Shown here one piece after another: positions 1 through 6,548 of a DNA stretch of 23,322 nt. The position numbers were made by a program, and so were the translations under genes. The DNA comes from Gammaproteobacteria bacterium (lineage in GTDB: Bacteria > Pseudomonadota > Gammaproteobacteria > DSM-16500). The stretch spans positions 1 through 23,322 of the forward strand of contig JABDEF010000017.1 of assembly GCA_013287235.1 (NCBI GenBank). The letters are read 5' to 3'. Each line of letters opens with the position of its first letter. Positions within the stretch are counted from its first letter, which is position 1. The notes under the pieces were generated by a model. It was not told the DNA's origin. It was given only the letters and a program-made list of their open reading frames with translations, and did no database searches.

Positions 1-1
1 C

Positions 2-1966
2 ATTGGTGTTGAGAATTACATACCCAATGTCGCAGATTATACCAATCATATCGTAAGCGTTATTCAAGCAAAAATGGCTTTAATAGAAGGACAATTTCCC
101 ATACGCGTTTCACCTTTTGAAAATCAAGGTTTTCGTTATCCAATTTTTCAATTTTATTCACCCTCCACTTATACTTTAGCGGGACTCCTCTATCAATGGA
201 TCACACCTGCAAATCCACTTCTCGCCTGTAAATTCACAATGTGGATTGCATTAATCATTGGCGGCATCTATATGAACCGACTGATCTATTGGTTTGTTCA
301 TTCAAAACCGGCAGCACTCCTCGGAAGCTTAGTGTATCTCTCATCGCCTTATTATATTATTGTGATTAATGGTTTTGGTGATTTGAGTGAAGCATTTGCG
401 CTCGGACTTCTCCCTGTCGTAGTATTTTATACAATACAACGTTACTTTCATCCTTCCAAAAATATCACATTACTGCAGATGAGTATGGCATGGTATTTTC
501 TCATTACAGCACATCTGATTACATTTCTTTATACATTTGTTTTTATCAATATTTTTTTATTACTGATCACATTTAAAAATAAAAAGCATATCAAAAACCT
601 CCTTCGTGTGGGGACAGGTTATTTTTTTGCTTTCTTACTTGCAGCTTGGTATCTTGCACCTGTCAGTTATTTGGGGAAATATTTACTGATCAATGTAACC
701 ATGTCAAACCCAAGTACGTTTATGAATTTTAAACCGGTATTTTCACAATTAGTTTATCAAGGTGGTTCAGCGTTTAGGGCGGAGCTTATTTATAATCATC
801 CCGCCATTGGATGGACTATTCTTATGGCGGCAGGTGCTTCATTATATGCTGTGATAAATAAATTTTCTATTCAAAATAAACGCGGCGATTATTTGTTACC
901 TTACTTTTTAGTGGTATTTATACTTGTTTTTTTACTCACTTGGTCACCTATCAATTTTTGGCAATGGTTACCTCATCTCTTATTATTAGGTCAATATAGT
1001 TGGCGGCTTTTAAGTCAGGTGATTTGGATCGGTGCTTTATTATTTGCATGGTCAATTTGTTGGGTTTTTCAAAACAAAATTGATCGTCGTCATATTATCA
1101 TCGGTATATTGTTGATTGGGGTTGCAACCAGCAATTGGTTCCCAACACTTGAAAATTCATTTAATGATTTACCAAAACTTGTTGAAAAACCCTCTCTTGT
1201 CTACAATGAAAATGCTTATCTCCTCAATTTTAATAAAAATACACAATTCGTAAATAAATTAGATACGATAAAAATTTATTTATTAATGTTTAACAACATA
1301 TTAACAACCAATCTAAATTACACTATTCCAGAATCGATGTTAAAAAATTCCTATCAACCTTATGTGATTGTTGATGGATCTATTGACGATCCTCTTTCTA
1401 AAGATCAACAATTATCTGCTTTGATGAATGGAACAACCATTACAACATTTAAATTAAAACAAGGAAAATATCATTGGGAAATTCCATTAATGCCAACCAT
1501 TCATAAACTTAAAAAATCGGACAAGTATGAATTTCAATTCAAGTTAACTTCTCTTAAAACCCAATCGGATCTCAAAATCCATGTGGATAATATTTTGTTA
1601 ACTGGATTCTTAAATCGTGAGGACACATTAAAACCTGATCAAATGAAATCTTTTTGCAAACAAAATAAAACAACCACGATATGCAAAATGAATGTGCCTC
1701 AAAATATAAATTTGATTGAATTACCCATTCTTTATTACCCTAAATTAATAGACATTACTTTAAACGGAAAACCTACTTCTTATATCAGTGTATTGAACGA
1801 TGATTTATTATTTGCGAGCGTCAAACCTGAACCGGGAAAAATGAATCTCATTAAAATAAAATTTTTAGGGTTAAAGTGGGCGAATGTGGTGAGCATGGTA
1901 TTTTTAGGTTTGTGGATAGGATTATTAGTCGTATCGATTTTCACCTTAAGGCGACAATCGAACTGA
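2..1966 (+). CDS. Multi-pass membrane protein, PTPS-related/GT-C-like family (5' partial)
   Basis: The reading frame is open to the left edge: in-frame codons before the first ATG (position 74) encode a plausible DYTNHIVSVIQAK segment. This matches the conserved acidic/His start of the family's first luminal loop, so the true start lies outside the window and ATG 74 is probably internal. The visible ~650 residues hold a short loop with EGQFPIRVSPFENQGFRYP, about ten hydrophobic segments over roughly residues 30-370 (counted from ATG 74), then a ~230-residue soluble part and a final membrane helix near the C-terminus. This is the architecture of the '6-pyruvoyl-tetrahydropterin synthase-related' membrane family, whose layout resembles GT-C glycosyltransferases acting on lipid-linked sugars at the outer face of the inner membrane. 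The enzymatic role is inferred. The 3' end overlaps convergent pdxH by 21 bp. Confidence 0.75.
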   Translation: MGVENYIPNVADYTNHIVSVIQAKMALIEGQFPIRVSPFENQGFRYPIFQFYSPSTYTLAGLLYQWITPANPLLACKFTMWIALIIGGIYMNRLIYWFVHSKPAALLGSLVYLSSPYYIIVINGFGDLSEAFALGLLPVVVFYTIQRYFHPSKNITLLQMSMAWYFLITAHLITFLYTFVFINIFLLLITFKNKKHIKNLLRVGTGYFFAFLLAAWYLAPVSYLGKYLLINVTMSNPSTFMNFKPVFSQLVYQGGSAFRAELIYNHPAIGWTILMAAGASLYAVINKFSIQNKRGDYLLPYFLVVFILVFLLTWSPINFWQWLPHLLLLGQYSWRLLSQVIWIGALLFAWSICWVFQNKIDRRHIIIGILLIGVATSNWFPTLENSFNDLPKLVEKPSLVYNENAYLLNFNKNTQFVNKLDTIKIYLLMFNNILTTNLNYTIPESMLKNSYQPYVIVDGSIDDPLSKDQQLSALMNGTTITTFKLKQGKYHWEIPLMPTIHKLKKSDKYEFQFKLTSLKTQSDLKIHVDNILLTGFLNREDTLKPDQMKSFCKQNKTTTICKMNVPQNINLIELPILYYPKLIDITLNGKPTSYISVLNDDLLFASVKPEPGKMNLIKIKFLGLKWANVVSMVFLGLWIGLLVVSIFTLRRQSN

Positions 1967-2602
1967 TTTCCATACTTCGTTTTCTAAAGTATAAAGAATT
2001 CTATCATGCGTACGCCATTCTCTTCCTTGAAAAAATTCGTATTCAAATGCTTCAATCGCATAGCCACCCCAATACGTAGGACAAGGAATTTCATGATTCG
2101 AAAATTTTTGCTTGAGATTTTTGATTACTTTTTCAAGCGCTTCTCGTGAAGGAATAATGTGACTTTGATGGGATGCGGTTGCACTGAGTTGTGCATTTCT
2201 CGGCCGCGTTTTAAAATAATCTTCATTTTTTTCATGTGATAGCTTCGTCACAGATCCACGGATTCTGACCTGACGCACCATGTTAGACCAATAAAAATTG
2301 ATAGCGGCTACAGGATATTTTTCAAGTTCCAGTGCTTTTTTACTTTGATAATTCGTATAAAATATGAATTGATTCCATAATAATTCTTTTAGTAATACCA
2401 TACGAGTATCAGGTAAATTCTCTTCTGTGACTGTTGCTACAACCATCGCGGTAGGATCATACAACGTGGAATGTAATACTTGATTAAACCAAATGAGAAA
2501 TAACTCAAAAGGATCGTTTGGAATATTTTTTTCATCTAAAGCAAAATCAACATGAATCCGTTCAATGAAACGTATTTTTTTATTGATCGCTTCAATATCC
2601 AT
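1946..2602 (-). CDS. pdxH: Pyridoxamine/pyridoxine 5'-phosphate oxidase
   Basis: PdxH oxidises pyridoxine or pyridoxamine 5'-phosphate to pyridoxal 5'-phosphate with FMN and O2, the last step of PLP synthesis and salvage, in the cytosol. Family landmarks are all present: RMVLLKE, the NYQSKKALELEKYP block, FYWSNMVRQVRIRGSV, the SHQSHIIPSREALE segment, and the C-terminal WGGYAIEAFEYEFFQG / RTHDR / VRLSP region with the substrate-binding Arg and His of RxHDR. The frame opens further upstream to 2677, but ATG 2602 is chosen. It has AAGGA five bases upstream and gives 218 residues, the length of the E. coli enzyme; the longer version would overlap the upstream gene. It lies 8 bp behind the barrel-protein gene, whose stop codon overlaps its ribosome site, so the two are probably cotranscribed. 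Confidence 0.95.
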   Translation of the reverse strand: MDIEAINKKIRFIERIHVDFALDEKNIPNDPFELFLIWFNQVLHSTLYDPTAMVVATVTEENLPDTRMVLLKELLWNQFIFYTNYQSKKALELEKYPVAAINFYWSNMVRQVRIRGSVTKLSHEKNEDYFKTRPRNAQLSATASHQSHIIPSREALEKVIKNLKQKFSNHEIPCPTYWGGYAIEAFEYEFFQGREWRTHDRILYTLENEVWKSVRLSP

Positions 2603-2610
2603 GTATATCC

Positions 2611-3255
2611 TTATATACGAAATACTAATCTTGTGAAAACAGAATATAAAAATGGAATAAAATGATTTTCTGGGCAATCTTCTGAAACTGCATTGCCTGC
2701 CGTATAATCAATTCCAAATTCCATCATTAGATTTTCATTTAATCCAAAATTTCCACCGATTGCAAATTTTGCGGTTAATTGATATTTATCATAAACAAAA
2801 TCATATCGATGTACAACCGCAGCCCCTCCCGACGCAAAGGCACGAAAATTTTCATTCTTTGGGATTAATACCATAAATTTACCAAGTAAAGAGAATGTTT
2901 CTGTATTCGTATAAAATGCAGTTCTGCCATCGTGATAAAATTCAAAAAAACTATCATCCACGTACATGACTTTTGCACGGGGATAATGATCATACGCTAA
3001 CTCCATGGCAAATGTGGGCAGAAATTCATATCCTGCGAGAAGACCCCAGCTTTCACCACCTTCGTGTACTTCGTCAGGAACAGACGTATTAATAGCTGCA
3101 TTACCTGCCACAGGCACTAAAAATCCCCAAGTCGTTGTACCATAAGCGAATGTTGCGCCGGCATACAAAGGATTTTTAAAAATATCTTCAGCTTCACATG
3201 TCATTGAATAGGTAAAAAAACTTAAACACAAGATAATAATTTTTTTATTATTCAT
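2611..3255 (-). CDS. Outer-membrane beta-barrel protein (OmpA/OmpW-like fold), function unknown
   Basis: A 214-residue exported protein. Residues 1-22 form a signal peptide (MNNKKIII, hydrophobic core, cleavage probably after the CEA of TCEAED). The mature part opens with a glycine/aromatic strand (YAGATFAYGTTTWG). It then alternates short amphipathic strands such as WGLLAGYEFLPTFAMELAYDHYP, FSLLGKFMVLIP and AKFAIGGNFGLNENLMMEFGIDY, and ends in a last strand FTRLVFRI. This is the usual pattern of small eight-stranded outer-membrane barrels. No ligand or adhesin motif is seen, so the role is open. No strong ribosome site precedes ATG 3255. The gene follows the cysteine-rich gene by 27 bp and precedes pdxH by 8 bp, probably in one operon. 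Confidence 0.7.
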   Translation of the reverse strand: MNNKKIIILCLSFFTYSMTCEAEDIFKNPLYAGATFAYGTTTWGFLVPVAGNAAINTSVPDEVHEGGESWGLLAGYEFLPTFAMELAYDHYPRAKVMYVDDSFFEFYHDGRTAFYTNTETFSLLGKFMVLIPKNENFRAFASGGAAVVHRYDFVYDKYQLTAKFAIGGNFGLNENLMMEFGIDYTAGNAVSEDCPENHFIPFLYSVFTRLVFRI

Positions 3256-3282
3256 GCTTATTTAATCAATAAAATATAAAAA

Positions 3283-3651
3283 TTACGGACATTTATTCCC
3301 TGTACCGCTGCAAAGACCATGATGATCACCGCCTAAACGATAACAGTCCCAATCATCCATACATTCTTGAGACTCAGTCGTGACAGGTACACCATGCATC
3401 TTCTGCCAATCACAGGCTTCCTGTTGTGTATGAAATTTTCCAATCATACGACTATAAACCACATTCATATCCAAACACATACCCTCGGGTAATTTACCAT
3501 CTGCTTGACAATGGCATTGCGCACTTGCTTTAAATGCAGCACAAAATTTACTATCCGTCACAGGTGGCGCTGGATCACAGTAAGTGGGAAACGTAGAAGA
3601 AAAACAAGAAACACTCAAAAATAACGCAGAGAGCGCTAAAATCCTTTTCAT
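3283..3651 (-). CDS. Small cysteine-rich exported protein, unknown function
   Basis: I do not recognise this family. The open frame extends to 3783, but the start at 3651 is preferred: AGGA lies eight bases upstream and the product then begins with a clean signal peptide (MKRILALSALFLSVSCFSS). ATG 3660, three codons earlier, is the alternative. The 122-residue product has ten cysteines after the signal peptide (residues 25, 37, 46, 48, 59, 80, 97, 103, 114, 121), including a CxC pair and a tail with Cys every 6-11 residues ending NKCP. An even cysteine count in an exported protein suggests a disulphide-locked periplasmic or secreted fold. It is the first gene of a run with the barrel protein and pdxH. 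It shares an 86-bp divergent promoter region with the DUF2147 gene. Confidence 0.7.
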   Translation of the reverse strand: MKRILALSALFLSVSCFSSTFPTYCDPAPPVTDSKFCAAFKASAQCHCQADGKLPEGMCLDMNVVYSRMIGKFHTQQEACDWQKMHGVPVTTESQECMDDWDCYRLGGDHHGLCSGTGNKCP

Positions 3652-3737
3652 TTTATCCATCCTGGTATATTTTAGTAAAGAGACAGGTATTCTATCAACA
3701 GGGTTTATTGCTTGCAACAATATACAAGGATGATGTG

Positions 3738-4166
3738 ATGAAATATTTACTTTGTTTCTTATTAGGGATGATAGGGTTAACAAAGCTTTATGCCGTTAAT
3801 CCAGAAGATCTGACAGGGTTATGGAAAACCTATGATCTTAATGATAAACCACGTTCAATCGTTCGATTTTACCCTATCGGTGATTCATACCAAGCAGACG
3901 TCATAAAAATATTAGATCCTCGAGATGATAAATGTGTAAAATGCCCTGGAGATAAAAAAAATAAACCCTATATCGGAATGACAATTATTGAAGGTTTAAA
4001 ATTCCAAAATAATGAATGGCGAAATGGCACCGTTTTAGATACGGATTCTGGTAAAATATATCAATGCAAAATTACGTTATCTGAAGATGCTAAACAAATG
4101 TATTTTCGTGCTTATATGAAATTACCTTTATTAGGCCGTACGGTGCATTGGAAACGAGTGGATTAA
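3738..4166 (+). CDS. DUF2147 family exported protein
   Basis: A 142-residue protein with a signal peptide (MKYLLCFLLGMIGLTKLYA, cleavage before VNPED) followed by one DUF2147 domain. Family hallmarks in order are the opening LTGLWKT, a short strand SIVRFYPIGDSYQADVIKI, the Cys pair CVKCPGD, the IGMTIIEGLKF block, WRNGTVLDTDSGKIYQCKITL, and the closing LLGRTVHWKRVD. The domain is lipocalin-like, periplasmic, and of unknown ligand. ATG 3738 is chosen over the earlier in-frame ATG 3708 because AAGGA lies seven bases before it and the signal peptide then starts correctly. It is transcribed alone, divergent from the cysteine-rich operon, and is followed six bases after its stop by a palindromic repeat. 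Confidence 0.88.
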   Translation: MKYLLCFLLGMIGLTKLYAVNPEDLTGLWKTYDLNDKPRSIVRFYPIGDSYQADVIKILDPRDDKCVKCPGDKKNKPYIGMTIIEGLKFQNNEWRNGTVLDTDSGKIYQCKITLSEDAKQMYFRAYMKLPLLGRTVHWKRVD

Positions 4167-4172
4167 CAGTCT

Positions 4173-4202
4173 CTGTCATTCCCGCGAAAGCGGGAATGAC
4201 AG
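4173..4202. repeat. REP-like palindrome, 13-bp perfect stem, GAAA loop
   Basis: CTGTCATTCCCGC, loop GAAA, then GCGGGAATGACAG. It sits between two convergent genes, six bases after the DUF2147 stop and nine before the dioxygenase stop. There is no T-run on either side, so it is not a typical intrinsic terminator, although it could stabilise mRNA 3' ends. The ATTCCC(N8)GGGAAT core is the kind of short dispersed palindrome common in many proteobacteria. It shares its CTGTCAT..CC ends with the repeats at 8808 and 11496. Confidence 0.85.
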
Positions 4203-4211
4203 TAGCTTTGC

Positions 4212-5213
4212 TTAAGCAGTAAGCGCAGTCAAAATTCGCCTCTTCCCCCGAAAAATCGCACGTCCATGCATGGCAAGAATATTATCCAACACAAGTACAT
4301 CTCCTCGCATCCAAGGAAAAGCAACCGTATTTTCATTTAAAACATCGAGAATATGGTAAATATCTTCGCGCGGGACAAAGCTTTGATCTCCAAATAAAAT
4401 ATCATGCAACCGTGTTTTTTTACGATAAAAAATTTGTGCGCCTATGTAACGTTTGAAACCCAGTAATCTTGGATTAAAATCATAAAGATGTGCTTGATTA
4501 AACCAAACTGATTCATGGGTGACAGGATGAATATGCAATGCTGGCCTTGTTTGTTTTATTTCAATCCAATTACGCTTCAACCATTGCCATGCAAAATCAT
4601 TCGTTACACATTTTTTTTCAACTTCGTTTTTATCTTCCGTTTCAAAAACTTCAATCCATGATTTATGTGAACGCTGCCATCGATTCAAAAGCGCCATGAC
4701 TTTACTTCGACAATAATAACGTGAAATATATGTCAATCCTTTTTGTTGAAAACGCTCACGAAAGTCCTTTGAAAATGCATGATAAACACGTCTTGCATCT
4801 GCAATAATCGTTTCGCCATGCGCATCTGGTGGTATCTCACAAAAAAAATAAATATGCCGAGGAAAGTTTTTGATAAAAGATAATTCTTGATGTAAAGGAA
4901 TATGTACAGAGGGTGGTGCTTCTGTTGACGTATAGACTCCGTGTTCCACTTTATCACGTGGACTATCACCACCAATATAATTAACAAATTCACCCCATTT
5001 TAATGTTTGAATAAACCGGGAAAAATCATGGGCAGATTGAACAGGGAACCCTCGAAAAAGCAAGGCGCCGCACTGTAACAGGTTTTGCATGAGGGCATCT
5101 CGATTTTTCGCGACTATATGCAGAAATTCATCTTCATGTAATGGCGCATGTTTAGAGGTGAGAAGACCGGGGAATCCTGCTTCAAAATAGAAACCATCCA
5201 TATCTTTGACCAT
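4212..5213 (-). CDS. TauD/TfdA-family Fe(II)/2-oxoglutarate-dependent dioxygenase (SyrP-like)
   Basis: A 333-residue member of the TauD/TfdA clan, enzymes that hydroxylate or oxidise small amino-acid-like or sulphonate substrates using Fe(II), O2 and 2-oxoglutarate. The iron triad is visible: H108 and E110 in the PLHQELSF motif (HxE rather than HxD, as in the SyrP-like branch) and distal H316 in LDNILAMHGR. Arginines R325/R326 follow as expected for 2-oxoglutarate binding. The N-terminal GALLFRGFPV segment and LADARRVY-like IIADARRVYHAF are also typical. ATG 5213 has AAGGA six bases upstream. The substrate cannot be told from sequence. It is divergent from the DUF3419 gene, and the two leaders share a structured element, which suggests joint control. 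The 3' end faces the DUF2147 gene across a palindrome. Confidence 0.85.
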   Translation of the reverse strand: MVKDMDGFYFEAGFPGLLTSKHAPLHEDEFLHIVAKNRDALMQNLLQCGALLFRGFPVQSAHDFSRFIQTLKWGEFVNYIGGDSPRDKVEHGVYTSTEAPPSVHIPLHQELSFIKNFPRHIYFFCEIPPDAHGETIIADARRVYHAFSKDFRERFQQKGLTYISRYYCRSKVMALLNRWQRSHKSWIEVFETEDKNEVEKKCVTNDFAWQWLKRNWIEIKQTRPALHIHPVTHESVWFNQAHLYDFNPRLLGFKRYIGAQIFYRKKTRLHDILFGDQSFVPREDIYHILDVLNENTVAFPWMRGDVLVLDNILAMHGRAIFRGKRRILTALTA

Positions 5214-5232
5214 TCTAAATCCTTATATAAGC

Positions 5233-5280
5233 TTTCAAATAAGTCTTTTGGTAAAAAGCAACCAAAAGACTTATCTGAAA
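5233..5280 (-). promoter_or_regulatory. Leader hairpin of the dioxygenase gene (copy 1 of a shared motif)
   Basis: Read on the minus strand, arm TTTCAGATAAGTCTTTTGGT, loop TGCTTTTT, arm ACCAAAAGACTTATTTGAAA. All 20 positions pair, one as G-U. The hairpin ends 19 nt before ATG 5213 and 8 nt before its AAGGA site. It matches the hairpin in front of the divergent DUF3419 gene in arm length, loop, orientation to transcription and distance to the start, with paired changes in the stem. No U-tract follows, so it is not a terminator. A cis-acting RNA element or a large operator are the options. Confidence 0.7.
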
Positions 5281-5389
5281 TTTTAACCTCAAATTTTTCT
5301 AAATTTCCCTTTTAATATCTAAAAATATTATAAACAAAATACTAGAAATGATGTATCATTATTTTATAAACAGACGGATAGTTTTTGAT
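5281..5389. promoter_or_regulatory. Divergent promoter region between the two hairpins
   Basis: About 110 bp of AT-rich DNA that must hold the promoters of both divergent genes if the hairpins are transcribed. A TATAAT hexamer on the minus strand at 5332-5327 could be a -10 box for the dioxygenase gene, but no good -35 box is seen. A 14-bp dyad AATGATGTATCATT (5347-5360) lies near the centre and is a candidate operator. Assignments are weak. Confidence 0.35.
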
Positions 5390-5436
5390 TTTGAGATAAA
5401 TAATTTGGTGCTTTTTACCAAATTATTTATCTCAAA
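5390..5436 (+). promoter_or_regulatory. Leader hairpin of the DUF3419 gene (copy 2 of a shared motif)
   Basis: Arm TTTGAGATAAATAATTTGGT (5390-5409), loop GCTTTTT, arm ACCAAATTATTTATCTCAAA (5417-5436): a perfect 20-bp stem. It ends 20 nt before ATG 5457 and 9 nt before the GAAGG site. Compared with the minus-strand copy at 5280-5233, stem positions 4, 11, 13 and 14 differ and each is matched by a complementary change in the opposite arm. Position 6 is G-C here and G-U there. Confidence 0.7.
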
Positions 5437-5456
5437 CACTACTTTGAAGGTTTAAA

Positions 5457-6542
5457 ATGGATTTTTATAACAGATTAAATTATAGTCTCGGAAACGAAGA
5501 TTGGAACGTTGAAGAACAAGCATTATGTATTAAGCCCAATGATTATATTATTTGTGTGACCGCAAGCGGCGATAGACCCTTACATCTTTTATTGACAGAT
5601 TGTGCCAAGGTCTTCTCAATCGACATGAATGCCATACAAACCTACCTATTAGAACTTAAGATGGCAGCGATTGCTTTATTGGATTATGAAGCCTATCTTG
5701 CTTTTTTGGGATGTACGGAGAGTCGGCATCGTGAAAACACTTTCCAACAATTAAAACCCCATTTATCGACAAATGCGAGAAATCATTGGGAACGACATAA
5801 AAAAATGATCAAAAAAGGCATCCTCTATCAAGGACGTGTCGAACGATTAACGAAAGTTGCTTCCAAACTATTTAAAATAGTACGATTTCAGAAAATCAAA
5901 ACATTACTCTCTTTTGATGATATTGCATTACAACAGGATTATGTTGGAACCGCTTGGGATACGAAGGCTTTTAGAAAGTTTTTTGAATTTATTCTTAATC
6001 CTAATATGATGAAATTTATTTTAAATGACCCTGGTATTATTTCATATATTGATGATTCCATTCATCCAGGACACTATATTTATCAGAGAATGTTAAATTA
6101 TTTAAATAATCATCTCGCAAAAAAAAGTGCGCTTATACAATTAGTTTTAACAGGTAAAATACAAAAAAACGCCTATTTACCTTATTTAACATTTGAGGGA
6201 TATCAAAAAATTCGCGTCAATTTGCATAAATTACAATTTCAAACCAGTAATATTATCGATTTTTTGAATCATACTGAACCCGCTCAATTTGATGCTTTTT
6301 CTATGTCTGATATCGCATCTTATATGTCACAACAAAATTTTAATCAATTATTGATTGGAATTTATAAAACGGCTAAACCCTCTGCACGCTTTTGTGTACG
6401 AAAATTAATGAGTAATCACATAACACCGGATGAGCTTTTAGAACATTTTGAAAGGGATACACAACTGGAGCACAAACTTGAAAATGAAGAATCCAATTTT
6501 GTGTATCGGTTTATGGTGGGGAATGTCCGAAAGCGAGAATGA
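5457..6542 (+). CDS. DUF3419 / BtaA-like S-adenosylmethionine 3-amino-3-carboxypropyl transferase
   Basis: A 361-residue protein of the DUF3419 family, which includes BtaA. BtaA moves the 3-amino-3-carboxypropyl group of S-adenosylmethionine onto diacylglycerol in betaine-lipid synthesis. Seen here are the opening FYNRLNYSLGNEDW, a Rossmann-type SAM region (IICVTASGDRPLHLLLTDCAKVFSIDMN, with an acidic residue ending strand 2), the LLELKMAAIALLDYEAYLAFLG block, and the GILYQGRVERL motif, all typical of the family. ATG 5457 has GAAGG six bases upstream. There is no adjacent BtaB-type N-methyltransferase, so a classical betaine lipid is not assured; the acceptor may be another lipid or metabolite. 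It is divergent from a TauD-family dioxygenase with a matching leader hairpin. It ends 6 bp from the convergent MMPL gene. Confidence 0.82.
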   Translation: MDFYNRLNYSLGNEDWNVEEQALCIKPNDYIICVTASGDRPLHLLLTDCAKVFSIDMNAIQTYLLELKMAAIALLDYEAYLAFLGCTESRHRENTFQQLKPHLSTNARNHWERHKKMIKKGILYQGRVERLTKVASKLFKIVRFQKIKTLLSFDDIALQQDYVGTAWDTKAFRKFFEFILNPNMMKFILNDPGIISYIDDSIHPGHYIYQRMLNYLNNHLAKKSALIQLVLTGKIQKNAYLPYLTFEGYQKIRVNLHKLQFQTSNIIDFLNHTEPAQFDAFSMSDIASYMSQQNFNQLLIGIYKTAKPSARFCVRKLMSNHITPDELLEHFERDTQLEHKLENEESNFVYRFMVGNVRKRE

Positions 6543-6548
6543 GAGAGT

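Noticed and set aside
74..76. ATG 74 as the true start of the first gene
   Set aside because: The frame is open to the left edge and the upstream codons encode the family's conserved N-terminal loop, so the gene is truncated by the window.
2603..2677. Longer N-terminus for PdxH
   Set aside because: ATG 2602 has a good ribosome site and gives the standard family length; the extension would run into the upstream gene and has no conserved sequence.
4173..4202. Intrinsic terminator
   Set aside because: The stem is strong but there is no T-run on either strand, and the same ends recur at other sites, so a dispersed palindrome fits better.
4733..4993. Open frame inside the dioxygenase gene
   Set aside because: Out-of-frame shadow of a clearly coding gene.
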